A stretch of 64,000 nt of DNA. Source: Apteryx mantelli (Eukaryota; Chordata; Aves; Apterygiformes; Apterygidae). The translations under genes and the position numbers were made by a program. Position 1 is the first letter of the stretch. The number at the start of each line of letters is the position of its first letter. The stretch is taken from positions 2,368,001 through 2,432,000 of the forward strand of contig NC_089990.1 of NCBI RefSeq assembly GCF_036417845.1, in the 5' to 3' direction. This document shows, piece after piece, positions 45,649-58,229 of the stretch. The notes below the pieces were generated by a model. The model ran no database searches. It was given only the letters and a program-made list of their open reading frames with translations, and was not told the DNA's origin.

Positions 45649-45666
45649 CACAATGCATTGTGGGAA
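45649..45666 (-). promoter_or_regulatory. ITM2A: ZNF143/Staf-type binding site
   Basis: On the minus strand TTCCCACAATGCATTGTG fits the published ZNF143/Staf core CCCAYAATGCAYYG at every position. It lies about 195 nt upstream of the ITM2A start codon within the CpG island. This factor marks many promoters, often bidirectional ones. Confidence 0.6.
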
Positions 45667-45789
45667 GCGGGCGGCCAGCCCGCCGCTCGCCATTGCTGCG
45701 GCATTGCTGCGGCCCGAGGGGCCTGCGCCGCTTTCTCCCTGGCGGGGAGTCGAGCACGGTGCTGGCAGGGTGACGATGGCCCTTTGCAA

Positions 45790-48490
45790 CCCTCAAAAAA
45801 AACCCCAAACCCTCCAAAAGAGATGTTGAATTAGAAATAAAACAAGCAAAAGCCCCGTTGCGGCAGGCAGAATGCGTGAGCCCAGGGGGGAGAAGTGCCG
45901 CCAGCCCTGCGAAGGTGGCCGCGACATTTCTGCTCGTGTTGTGATACCCGATGGCACTGTGATACCCAGCGAGAGAGAAATAGATCATTTAAGCAGTGGC
46001 ATGGCGTTCCCGCTGGATCAACGTTACAAAAACACGCTGCCGCACGTGCTCTGCGGGCTACACGCTACGCTGGGACATGAGCCTGCCTCGCGGCTTTTAT
46101 TCTTGTGGAGCCTTCTAGAAACACCGCACCATCCCGCCCAGGTGTTAGGTAGCTCCGTAGCTGCACATGGGACTACACAGGCAAGGATACGGATCAGGTC
46201 CCTACCTCGGAGAGACCTGCCACCTAAAAATAGCCTGAAATCTTAGAGATGCTCGCAGTAATTTGCTCAAGGGAGATGAGATAAGGAGAACAACGGTGTA
46301 CGACAGGAGGAGGATGCCGTTTGTTGTGCCTTTCTCTGGTCTTTCTTCACAGCAATCATTTTCTTTCCTTTTAGGCAGTTCTTGCTGCGTGCACTATTCA
46401 TGTAGATAATCATACATACATTTAATATTTGGTATTTACACTGGGATCGCAACACTCACTAGTGAAAAGGAGAAATTTCTGGGCCACATTCAGTATGACA
46501 TAGGGATAGGGATATTTTTAGTCAAGCATACCATCACTGACATCCCTTCTCATATGAAATAGGGCCTATGGACTCTTTAACAACCACGAAGACAGACAAG
46601 ACTTCACTGTCCATTTAATGGCTCCAAGGGAGGGGAAAAAAGTTTCATATATTAGACTGTCTGAAACTATCTTCTGCTTCATGCTGATGAAAGTCACTGT
46701 CAGTCTCGCTGGAATTTGACTTTATGGCTCTAGAAAGAAAACTGTTTTAGATCTGGTGCCTACATCATTAAGCTATTCCTCATAGACAGCTATAATTAAA
46801 CAGAACTAAACACTATGCAAATATTGCAATAAGTAATCTTCCTAAGTGTAAACAAAATGCAGAGTATATTCCAGCACTCAAAGCATATTCTTGTTATACT
46901 ACAGATGCAATATCACTATTTCCTTTCAAGATCATAGATTTGATATTGCTGCCTTTCAGGTTAATAAGAACTTTGACTTCAGTCAGAGAACAGTCTTTCA
47001 TGTCTGTTTAACCTGACTTTGTTTAGTAACAGAAAACATTTCACCAAAGAAAAATCAACAAATTAATTTTCATTCTTCCTGGTTTTAGCGTGTTAGGAAA
47101 GAAGCTAAACCATACTCTCATCAAAGTCCCTAAACATAGATTTAAAAAGAGATTAGATAAGTTTTCTATATGGCTGACACAATATCTATACAATCTGGCA
47201 GTTTATCCATTGTATGAATAATTTTCAGTACCTTAATCTAGTACAATTACTTTATGCTTAAACAAATTAACTTTATCCTCCAATTACCCAGCACCTTTAT
47301 TTGAAAAAGAAAATGCTCAGTTTTCTTGATGGGACACAGAACTCCACAGAGATAAAATTAAGATAGACCCTTGCCTTTTATCAAGACTAGTATCTGTACG
47401 TACGTCTGTCCGTGTCTGTACATTCTTCACTGTCTGCATTGTATGGTCTATTGCAAGGGATAGATGCAGCTCAAAAGACTGTGCTCAAGTAAGATTTCAG
47501 AAATGTGGAGTTTTCTATGTTTATCCGAACTCATTGAATTTGCAAAGCTGGAACTCTCATAAGATTCATCATGATATCTTTTGACATCTCTATTTGTAGC
47601 ATCTGCCAGAATGTAAAGATATCATTTATCTTAACATGTTCGAAACTTCTTCAAAATGTGCAGTGTCCAGGAGAAAGTTATTCTGATGTCATCAAACCGT
47701 ATTTCCGATCATTACACACCTGATAATGACTGTCAATTCAGTCAGTAACTTCTTCCGTATAAAGCTCCTTCTATGCTGATTGTATTTTGTAGAGCAGCTG
47801 CAATCTGAAGTACTAGGTCTGGGAAGACAAATTCCATACTAAGATGTATGGACATAAATTCAGGCTTTTTTGCCCTCCTGAAATCATCAAGCTATTCTAC
47901 CAAATAAATAGTAGAGACCTGGCTTCCATGTAGTGTCTCTGTGGGTGATCTCACCACTTTGCCTGTAAAATGCTTTTGACTCAGCCTCTTAGTACTGGCT
48001 CAGTTTTCTTTCAGATTTTCCCCACATTATGGCTCCAATTCAGGCCCAAAATATATGAAACTCCAAGACCTCCAAACAAGTGATATCACTTACTCTTTCA
48101 AATTCCATAGTATCTCTGATTTTCTTTCTGCTGAAATACCCTGTTTTTTGTTTTCTGGTATTTATTCAGGTATGAGATCATCTTTATCACCTTTTGAGGC
48201 AAGAGATTATCCTTTTATCCTAATTATCCTTTTAATCTTTATAGTGGTTGTAATATAAAAGCACCACTGCTCTAACAGCTAATGAATATACAGGCTACAC
48301 TGACTTACAGACTGGAGGAATTTGGCAAAAAAGAAAGGTGGTACGTTACAGTGGCTATGACAGTTGCCTTTAAGCCTACTCACAGAGAGCTGTGAACCAT
48401 ATTTCTTAAAACTGGCATTAAACATGGACACCTCCCATTTTAGTCCAAGTGCTGAAGCAGTCCAGACAGTCTAAGAATATTAAAGAACAA
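45790..48490. other. Intergenic, no gene seen
   Basis: CG content falls off by about 46250 and the sequence becomes AT-rich. No recognised coding sequence or repeat family. A divergent non-coding transcript from the ITM2A promoter could start here, but nothing in the sequence proves it. Confidence 0.4.
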
Positions 48491-48494
48491 GGTT

Positions 48495-48545
48495 TGTAAG
48501 GTGAAGTAATATCTTTTATTGGACCAATCACTGGTTCGATAAATA
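48495..48545 (+). repeat. Possible ancient amniote interspersed repeat
   Basis: TAATATCTTTTATTGGACCA at 48508-48527, after TTGTAAGGTGAAG, resembles the phrase 'aggtgatatcttttattggaccaact' that recurs in reptile and bird genomes. Only this core is recognisable. The family name is not certain and the call comes from memory. Confidence 0.35.
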
Positions 48546-48549
48546 ACAT

Positions 48550-50245
48550 CACTTTAACAATCTTTTTGAGTAACCTACATAGCACTGAAACTAATCTTTA
48601 ATGTATAGGAGTTTTTTAATGATTCTAGTGTACTTTTTAGAAAACACAGACTTTAAAATTCATTGATGTTTATTCTGTCTCCCTTACCTCAGTCTTCTTA
48701 TGTATGTCAGGAGAATACTTCCTTACCTCTTGGGAATAATATTACTTTTGTTATAGTTTGTAAAGTATTCTCTGACTTTGAAGTAGAAGGTACTATGTAT
48801 GTGCATAATCTTCAGCCATGTATATTGTTCTAGTTCAAACAAAAACTATGATCAGGAGGACCGCAGACTGGCAAGGCGTGGAAGCACACCCTTGATATTT
48901 CAATGGTCACCTGCAGCTTAGTGTTAAGCATGTGTTTAATTTTTTTGGTAGACCTGAATCTATGCCCATACTTAAGTATTGAAGTGTATATTCAGTCAGC
49001 GTGGGCTTGATATTCTTAATACACTTCACACAAGTTTGTATCTACAGTGACTGTCTCTTACTAAATACATGTACAAAGCGTTGCACAGTTGAGCCCCAGT
49101 GCCAAATCAAGGTAGCACCAACAGAGAAACAAAAATTAATACATGTAATTAATAGTTTTAAAATATACACAGTTTCTATCATTTGAAAAGTTTTATTAAT
49201 AGCATAATTCCTGAAAGATGGACAGCAAAAGGTAAACAATAACTGAGTCACATAAGACTATTAAAAATGAAAGAGAAACTACAAGGGTGATTACATTTGT
49301 GAAGGGAGTCCTTCACTAAGTTTGTTTACATTTATCTAGATGTCTGAACTTCTGCTTTTTGCTTTGAACTTTTTCCATCCCTCTTTGTAAGACTTCCTCC
49401 TTCTTCAGCCGCTCAGCCTGTTTTCCTTTGCTCTCTGGCTCTGATATTCTCTGTCTTCACTACTTCTCTAATCAGTGATCCTGGTTCTTTTTTCTTTAGG
49501 TCGCCTGCATTTCTACCTCGCTCTTTTTTATAAGACACTTAGTAAGGAATCTGGCCATATTTCAGACTACGAAACTATCATGCTGAGAGCCGCCCATGTG
49601 GACTTTTGTAGGGGAAAATTATTCCCACTGGACTGTGATAATTGGGCCTTTGACTGAGGATATCTGTTTCTGGACAGCAATTACTGTATTTATTCCACTT
49701 ACCTCCCTTACGGCCCAGAGTGCTTTTCTGTGTTGCAGCAACATTAGATTAATATCTGTGACAAAAAAACATACATTACTTACTTTTACTAATTGCCTTG
49801 TTACAAAATGCTATGACAAGAATATTAATTAAATGGAAAACAGCCTATCTGCATTCGGGGGAAAGCCATGATTCCATTTCTCTGTATGTAGTGATAAACT
49901 ACGGAAGTGATGAGCGGAAAAGTGAGCCTGAAGGAGACAGAGAAGAGGTGATTACTGATTAAGCAGCAAAGTCAAAAGCATATCCTCTAATGGCTGTGTT
50001 CAAACTGAACATTGAATAGGACTCAGCTGCCCACACAGCAATTGCTTCACAAAATAGAATTCCACAAGAAATTCCAGCAGTCCAGAAAATCTGCAGAGCA
50101 AGCAGCACGCCCAGGACGATCAGCAACCCGGAATGATTAAAGGACCAAATCGCCTCTGGTGTAACTTCAGTGAAGCAAGCAGCATTACACCAGAGATATA
50201 TTAGGGACGCAGAGTCTTTCCTGGCAGGTCTAAAAAAGCATTGCC
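48550..50245. other. Intergenic, no gene seen
   Basis: AT-rich sequence with short open frames only. An acceptor-like TTTTTTCTTTAG ends at 49499 and is followed by a weak donor-like site about 42 nt later, which is not convincing. Confidence 0.4.
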
Positions 50246-50251
50246 AAATAC

Positions 50252-50288
<37 letters not shown>
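50252..50288 (+). repeat. (ATT)n microsatellite
   Basis: An uninterrupted run of about twelve TAT/ATT trinucleotide units, likely polymorphic in length. Confidence 0.95.
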
Positions 50289-50399
50289 GGAAATCCCATA
50301 AACAGTCAGAGCTCAAACTATCGTCTACTGAACTGACCGAATATGCACTTCTGGCCATGGATTGATTTTTACCTTGGCATTGAGGGGTGTCATCTCAGG

Positions 50400-50940
50400 T
50401 TCCCCCTTTTTGCTTTCAAGTACACTTCCCTCCAACACCACCCTGAGAGCCCGGTGCCCCAGCAGCTCTCCCTCGGGCAGAGGTGGCCTTGCTGAGGTCC
50501 GGTTCGCTCCGCTGCTTGGCAGCACCGTCCTGCGAGTTCACCTGCGAGGGGTTGCTTTAGACGAGCGCCCCGGCTCCCTCCTCGCCGTGCCCAAAGGACT
50601 CAGCGAGAACCGTGGGCTCATCAGAGGCTGGTACTTGTTAGACACCCTGCATGGGAAAGAGCCTGCGGTTAACCCCACCCCTCCGTCCCTGGCTTTTTCT
50701 CGATGTCACAATCTCGACTTGCTTGTGGGAGGTGCGGGGTGGCGTCTTGCCTGAGCCCTGAGAGGCAGCACATGGCTGGTGGGTGCCTGCTGCGCCGGTG
50801 GGCAGGAATGCAGCACGGCGCGACACAGCCCGCGCCCGCGCCCCGCCGCCGAAGGCTCCCCGGACATTGCTGCGATGGCTCAGCCTCTGCTATCAGCGCG
50901 GGGAAACAACCCAGCGTTCGCCACGCTTGTGACCACAGTC
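50400..50940. other. Small GC-rich patch
   Basis: CG-richer than its surroundings (about 50440-50600 and 50815-50930), with overlapping frames of about 60-130 codons that carry no recognisable domain. Possibly a small regulatory island. Confidence 0.3.
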
Positions 50941-50949
50941 GCAGTTTGA

Positions 50950-53040
50950 GCTTAGTTTAATGGCAAGCAGAGACACAGGGAAATCTTGTTTGGCTACGTT
51001 TTCTGAAACTCTGCTGAATTTGGCTTGTGCTTGCCTGCAGATGCAGTTAAACTAGGGCTGTACCTACGCTGCGGCTGTGAAAAGATGTTCCCAGATCAAC
51101 AGAGCTGTGCTGGCACAGATCCCTAACGTACTGACAAAACTGTGCATTGGCTGGTACAACTTGTTTGACTTGTTATGTATGGTTTTACTTTGCAAAGCGT
51201 TGATATGGCTGTGCACACACGGGCAGCTCTTTTCCGGCATAATGCAAACAGCATTCCCCTAGTTTTCTTTAACTATGTAAATCGTTGTTGTGCAGGCATA
51301 TCATCAATTTGACATTGATTAAGATTAAGAAGGTGCAGTTCTGAAAGAAGCCTAAGAAAGAAGAGCTCTAATTTGATCTGATTGTTAACATGCATGTGTT
51401 GCATACATACTGTTTGCATATTGCATAGATACGTCTGTTAATATGGCATTAATAAGGGATTTGTAGCCAGACAACATTCCAGCTGCACAGTCCTCCTATT
51501 TACAAGGCAACGTAATCAGGGACCCAGTCTACAAAGTCTAAGCACTGCAATAAGAGACTACAGAAGGTGTTGGAGCTGGGGTGAAAAATCAAAGGTGAAC
51601 CCTCTAAAGGTTTTGGAATAATTTTGTTAATCTTGCAGGAGTATATTAGAGTTAGAATTAATAGCATATAGTCAGTAAAAAAGCTGTAATATGATTACAC
51701 AACTCTGTCATAAGAGGCACCTTTCCTGCAAATATACACTTTTTTCTGTCACTTTTCCATCTGAAGAAGAGCAAGCATATATTTTAGATATCACAACAAT
51801 ATCACTAGTTCATAGGAACTTTCAAGAATAAAATATTTTATTATATCACCCTACTTACCAATCTTTAATCCATTAATGTTAACAAAAATCACCCTCCTAC
51901 TTGCCTTTGAGCGAGAATATACTACCAATTTCTGCAGCCAGTTGCACTGTACTTTTGCTTTCTTATAACTAATAAAATAATATGAACTTTTAAAAAAGAA
52001 GCCCTTACAGAAAATGAAGCTGCCTTCATCCTCATCTACTCCCATGTGCATTTTTTTAGAATACAGGTGTCCCTTTCCATCAGTGTGAAGTCAACACTGT
52101 CAAAAATAGAAATACCACAGAACACCTGTCCTAACAGCAGCTTACAGTACAAATATTGTCAGTTAAAGTGATTTGTTGCCCTTCTTTCTGCAGATTGTAA
52201 GAGAAGTGCAAGAGGGTGCAGATTTTCTGTTAAGGAACAGAACAGGTGATAGTGGTATCCTGATACGATATTTATCTGTGAGCAGAGACTTACAGCTCTG
52301 AGAGGCAAAGCCTCAACAAAGTTGTGGTATGTGTTCCTGGGTGAAGATAAAAGCTAGTTTTCTAAGACGTAAATGCCCAAGCCCAGCTTGAGTTTCCTCT
52401 TTACAGTGCAGAGAGGAAACAGCATATGATCATATGCACGCACACTCATACATACTCGCACACATACACACACATACTTACACATAGTAAATTTGATGCA
52501 TATATAAAATATTATGCAGTCAGAACAGATCCTAAAAAAATTGTTAATTTTTTTTTATCTGTTGGTTTTGAGAATGTGGCTTTTGATTTTAATGGAAAGG
52601 AACTACTGTAGACTACTGTCTACAGCAGTTTTAGACTGCAGCTTTTACTGTAGAAGGTGTTTTCTGTTCATATGATACCACATCATTATACAGGAAATAA
52701 CTTGTGATAACTTATTTTCCTGTTGCAAGAAATCTCTTCACAGAATTTGTTTTCATAATGAGGAGACACCTGGTGAGGTTAGTAATCTTTGATGAGACCC
52801 CATTCCATGCTATTTCTGAATGTGCTGGATCTTCAGCAGACAGCAGGGTGAATAACATAAAGGTTTTGAAGGCGCATCATGAGAAATACCTAAAAAAAAG
52901 TAGTTTTCTTCTGTTTTTGTATGAAGCACTTTTGTATGAAGCCCCCAGTTCAGAAAGAAAGTCTTCTTGAGGAAAGTGTTTCAGGACACATTGAAATCTC
53001 ACCAAGTAAATGTTAAGGGCGCATGCACTGACCTGAGTTT
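50950..53040. other. Intergenic, AT-rich, with CA-rich low-complexity tract
   Basis: No gene recognised. A degenerate (CA)n-like tract with CATA interruptions lies at about 52436-52488. Confidence 0.45.
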
Positions 53041-53044
53041 GAGT

Positions 53045-53245
53045 TCACAGAATCATAGAAATGTCGACTGGAAGGGAACTCTGTCAGTCATTTAGTGCAG
53101 CCTTCCACTCGAAGGAGGACTATCACCAACATTAGATCAGGTTTTGTGTAGCTCGGTCTTGAAAAGCACCAAGGATGGGGACTCCACAACCTCTCTGGGC
53201 AACCTATTCCTGTACAACACTACCTTCCCTCATGGGGAACCTCAC
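53045..53245 (-). repeat. CR1 LINE 3' end
   Basis: TCACAGAATCATAGAA at the left edge is the reverse complement of the CR1 3' terminus. It is followed by CR1-like strings GGATGGGGACTCCACAAC and CTCTCTGGGCAACCTATTCC in the right order. The element is therefore inserted in minus orientation, 5'-truncated and diverged. Similarity to CR1 fades after about 53245. Confidence 0.85.
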
Positions 53246-53249
53246 CCCT

Positions 53250-55980
53250 ACTGCACCTCATGGGGTTTCTGTTGGCCCGGAGGTCACCGATGTCCCTCTG
53301 GGCTGAGGCTCTGCTATTTGTGGCATTAGCCACTCCACGAGGTCACCGGGAAATGGGTCTAATCTTTGCACATTCATGTTTTCCAGCAGACTCAGTACAG
53401 GGCTGGGCTTCAGCAGCTCCTGAGTTCTCATCCCCCTCTCACTGGATCATGTATATTCTCAAACATGGCACTTATTCTCCTCGTAGATAACAGTCCTCCC
53501 CAGGGCCAATTTTGACCCTTGTCAAGGCTATTTAGGCATTGCATATTAATGGCGTATGCACCTTAGTCAGACCAGTCAGCCAGTAATGAGGTGAACATGC
53601 AGGAATATTCTGCTGACAGCAGTATTACCTTACCACCTAACAGTGGACACAGTGATTAAAATTAAGGAAAAGGTTCTGAGTTTCTGGTTCATATATTTGA
53701 CTTAGTATCTCAAAAAAAAAACTAAAAAACTTTTCAAAAAAGCTAATTTTAATATTTACACCCAAATCCCTGGTTAGGGATGATGGAGGGATGCAGCTCT
53801 CAGACGGAGCTCCAGGGTCAGTGGAAATAGCTATGAGACACAGAGGAAACGTGGCTTGTTGCTGCCCAGCCCGTAGAGCAGTGCAACATGGGGTCTTCTT
53901 ATTTTGACATCATTTCCATTTCTTTCATGGCTTCAGGTCTTTTAACTCTAACGATGTGGAGCAGGTCATGTTTCTGCTTATTTCTAACTCTAGGTTCTTC
54001 CTCCATCAGGCAGCTGAGCAGCATGTTAAAGCAAACAAACAAATCTCTGTTCTTCTGAAATTTAGTAGTTTCTTAGAATTGTAGGAGCCCTATCTAGTGT
54101 CAGCTTTACTGCCCGGACCCATTTCTTGGAGGTGGCGACGCACTAGGCCTAGATGAAGAACCATACAGAAGCAGCAGTGTGTTTATTTCCTCTTCCTTGG
54201 GGATTGCATCACAGACACACAGTTCTCGACAGTTATGTTGCAACGTTTCATCTTTTGGTTAACCTCAGATAAACGGCAACCAAGCAACCAAGTTATGCCC
54301 CAGCTTCATTCACTTGCTGGGAATTCACATGGGACCATCTACCTGAAGGGCCAGAGGGTCTTTACCATCTTGGCACTTCTAATATTCTCCAAAGCCTGTA
54401 TTAGAGCTACTTCCACTGTTCACAGCCTGCTGCTGTTGCTGGTGTGGAAAGTGGCTGCCACGTACCTGTCACGCTCAGCAGGAAAGTTAATGCACTCACA
54501 GCTCTCCCCGAATTTCCCACGGGGATGTCTCAAGAACAATGACCTTATTTCCAAGTTATTTTCTCCTACTTCTTCCCGAGTGAATATTCCCATTCGAGAA
54601 GGACATCGTCTCCCCCATGGTGCCCTGCTTACTCTGCGTCGTGTGCTGGAGGCCTGGAGATCGTGCTCTCTTGAAGCCAAATCTAACTCTGTGACAAGTG
54701 TGCATCACGACTGTCCTGAAGTTTGCAGCTCCTCTCACACCCTGAGGCTACGCTGAGCTTGTTGGAGAATGAACCGACGTCCTCGATGACTGTCTGGCCC
54801 GTAGTGTATGAATGCAGCCGCCTGCTTTGCCCCATGCCCAACGGCCCTCACAAGAAGCCCTCGCTGCCTCCGGTGCTGAGAATTGGTTTTGCTGCAGCTA
54901 GAGCACTTTCTGAGCTACAGCGTAGGTGGTATTTAGTTCTCCCACGTGTTTTACAAGCTGGCCTTGAAGTAGATATATATATGAAATTTATATAGCTAAT
55001 ATTCAGTCCTCAGATTGGTGCTTAGTTTTGGATTTCACCATAACTTCTGCATGAAAAATTATTATGGATTTTATTCAGAGTCCTAATACCAAACAAAGCA
55101 CTTCTTGCAGCAATAGTTTACTGCCTTTGCATCTTTTATCTTAAGACTTATACTTCCCCCCAAAATCTGTAAAGCACTAGAAACATATACATTAGCTACT
55201 TTCATTAGACAGATTTGGACAGTCTTTTCTAATGTGAAAAGATGCCACTGAGATTGATTACAACATTGTAAATTCTTCCACTTATATCCTGTATAACCTC
55301 CTGGGAATAATAAATATACAGAATATAACCAATAGATATGTCGTTGGAATAGCTTGCTGGGAGCATTTCTTCAGGATGAGCTGCTTTTTCAGCCTAATTA
55401 GCAGAACGGTGTCTGGCTAATTTCAAGACTTATTGGAAATTAATATTAACTGAGGCCAGTTTCTTTTCAATTACTGTGCAGAAAGGACAAGGTGCAGCCG
55501 CGGTCCTGCTTTCCATCCTGCAGACGCTGGACACAATCACTCCGCTCCAGCCATTGCACAGATTGTTGTTTGCCTAATGAAGTTGCTCACCATGCTTTAA
55601 TCAGCTTGAAGAGCAGGAAAGGAGCGGCTGGAGAAGTGCTGAGCCTGGGAAGCAGCGTGCGGAGGAAGGAGGACGAGTGGCCCAAGTGGGAAACGGGGCA
55701 GGGCAGGAGCAGGAGGAAGGAGAAGTGGGAAGAAAGTACTTCTGTAAAATAAAATCCAGCGCTCTTTAAAAATATTCCACCCTTTGGATATCCGTTCTGA
55801 TCCTGTGTGCAGTTTATTCCAGCCATCCAGCAGCATTGGACTGAGGCTGTTGTCAGAGCCCCGTTTATGCTAATGAAGCATATCCTCAGCATATCCAAGT
55901 TCAGCACGTTTTCTCCTTGATTCTCTGTCTTACTGAGGAAGCACTGATATTTGCAATTAGAAAACAGCTAAATGGACAGA
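53250..55980. other. Intergenic, no gene seen
   Basis: A 173-codon plus-strand frame (54235-54756) has a hydrophobic patch but no family resemblance and no supporting context, so it is not called as a gene. The stretch from about 55380 to 55480 is rich in TAATTA/ATTAG-type homeodomain sites and looks like conserved non-coding DNA. Confidence 0.35.
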
Positions 55981-55989
55981 AATCATGCG

Positions 55990-56720
55990 CAGCATTTGAA
56001 AGGAAGGTTTGGGTGCAGGAGCCGCTGCAAGCCCAGCAGCACCAAATGGGTTTGCGTTTGCGCGTGCGCTCCCCGCTCGTGTGCACCAGCCAGCAGCCTC
56101 CTGCGGACGGCAACGCTGCCCTGCGGCGGGCTCCCTTTCTCCAGCACCCGCGTGCGCCTGCAGCTGGATATTGCCTGTGACACATCCTTCCTACCTGGCT
56201 GTGCGGTTTTAAGAGGAACCCACAAAGTCAATGGTGTTGGATTACAAAAGACTGCAGAAATCAGGCGCCGATAGAAAGCTGAGCGCAGCAGAAACGCAGT
56301 GTGCATTTCTCTCTCCAACAGACAGATATTTCAGAGTTGCCCTCGTGCTCTCAGCTCTGCATTTTTGTAAAAGAAGAGAAAAAGCTGTCTTTTTCTTATT
56401 TGAAACGCAGCCGGTGCAAGAGGCCACCCCAAAGGATGTTGTCTTTTTCTCTAAAAAAAGACAAAGGGCTCCCCAAGGGCGGGAGGGATTGCCCCACATC
56501 TGGACCCGGCGGGAGGCATTGCCCCACATCTGGACCCGGCGGGAGGCATTGCCCCACATCTGGACCCACCGTGGGATGGCAGAGGCCGCCGCTCGCCGGC
56601 AGCATGCGGGTGCAGCCGGGCGCCCGTCCCCCCGTGCCTCGCTTGGCGCAGGCACGCTCCCGCAACGGTGCCTCGTCCCCCGTGAAACACGACCCGGAGG
56701 GCTCGGGAGCAAAGCCCAAA
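55990..56720. other. GC/CpG-rich patch containing a minisatellite
   Basis: GC-rich DNA with CG clusters at about 56055-56160 and 56560-56700. The long open frames here run through the repeat and a poly-T tract in more than one frame and on both strands, so they are compositional. A 22-base T-run lies at 56730-56751. Confidence 0.4.
56481..56570 (+). repeat. 30-nt minisatellite, three copies
   Basis: Unit GGGAGGCATT-GCCCCACATC-TGGACCCGGC begins at 56481, 56511 and 56541. The first copy differs at one base (GGGATT) and the last at its end (CCCACC). The 30-nt period keeps a ten-residue repeat open in both directions, which explains the repetitive open frames here. Confidence 0.95.
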
Positions 56721-56759
56721 TACAGAAGATTTTTTTTTTTTTTTTTTTTTTCCTCAGAA

Positions 56760-58225
56760 GCCAAGAAACAGGTGCTGAACCCACCCCCGCAAGCTTTCGG
56801 GTTGACTTTTCTAGAGCTCGGGTACCTTCAGAGAAAACTCCAAACCTCATTTCTTTTCCCAGTTTTTCCACAGTAACTTCAAATAGGAAGAAAGAAAACA
56901 CCAGAAAAGCACTGTACAAAACAGAAAGTGCAGTCCCTCCAGGCTGAAGGGAAGTGAAATCAAAAGAGAATTGCAGTTCATACACGCTGCTTTAGATTTT
57001 TGGGGAAGTACCTGCTGACAAGGGTCATGGGGAGACGTCCCAGAGACGGATGGATAAACGGTGGGAGAGGCACAGATGCGGTGAGAGCGACGCGTTGCCC
57101 GGACGGAGTCATCGTTTAACTTCTGCTTCAGTATCAAATGCTAGAGAAATTGGTAAAATCTTTCCAATGACACTTTTCCATTTCCCTTGAGAAATAACTG
57201 TAGCATATACAACTAGGGGATTTTGTAGAAGTAAAATCTAATCAGAAGGTAAATGAGAAAAAAAAAAAAAGCCCATTGCCTCGCAGATGTCTCTCCTGCC
57301 TCCCAAATGTCCCTCCTTTCTCCCTCATTCCTGCCTCATTTTTTCTACAATGTGCTCTTTCTTACACCCTTTGCATCCTTCCCAACCACCTCCCCGAATA
57401 TTCCACGGTATCAGAGTATGATTTGTTATTGAAAAAGAAAAGCCACATTGTTCAACGTCTTCCTCTGCTGAATTGTGCCAGAGTGGCACCTATTTTGGAA
57501 GAGTTTCCTCATGTCTGACTAATATGATGAAAAACATGATTCACAAGAAAGCACTGATAATCATCTGAGAAACTTGAATACGTGTATCTTTAAATGGGGC
57601 TTAATTTTCTTGAATAATAATCAAATCTCAAACAACTAATTTAATCTGAAGGCTCCATCTTGTGGCAAAGTAAAGCAAATTCACTTATTGCAAAATTGGG
57701 ATTTACCATTTCTGATTTTCCAGCAGTTCTTCTGTAGTAACTTCACCAAACCCTAACGGTGCAAGCGGGCACCCCTGGCCCTATCTGGAAGAGGGGAGGC
57801 AAGGCAAAGGGCGGTGGGGAGAGGAGACCCCGAGCAGCCACGTGCCAAGAGCCCTCGCAGGCCACCTCCAACCCCCTTGCCAGCTGGACACGACCACCAT
57901 TTGCAAAGGACACGTGTCTCCGTGTCTTCTTGATGTTTTGGGGGGCTTTTTTGAGTAATACTGAAGCAGTAGCTGCCTGCGTTAATGCTCGACACTCATG
58001 TATTTCATAATGAACGCCGGTATCAAGGGACGGCGAAGAGGCTACTCGCTCGTTGGCGGAAGAGCAATTCAGTTTAATGCTGTTCGGAGCTGCAGGCACA
58101 GCTGTGATTTCTATGAAATGTGCAAATTCTCAACATCTGATCAGAGGGCTGGAATGAAAAACTCGGAAATACAGCAGAACCCGTATCGCCATCCATGCAC
58201 AGCCGTTAACGTGTCCTGCATCCGC
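56760..58225. other. Intergenic, no gene seen
   Basis: Neutral to AT-rich sequence with an A-run at about 57259-57271. A CTCF-like TCCATCTTGTGG (10 of 12) is present at 57654-57665. No coding sequence recognised. Confidence 0.35.
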
Positions 58226-58229
58226 AAAG

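Noticed and set aside
54235-54756. 173-codon plus-strand frame
   Set aside because: No family resemblance, no splice or promoter context, and another frame overlaps it on the minus strand.
56231-56985. Overlapping frames of 238, 247 and 191 codons at the minisatellite
   Set aside because: All run through the 30-nt repeat and the 22-base T-run on both strands; the length comes from repeat periodicity and GC-richness.
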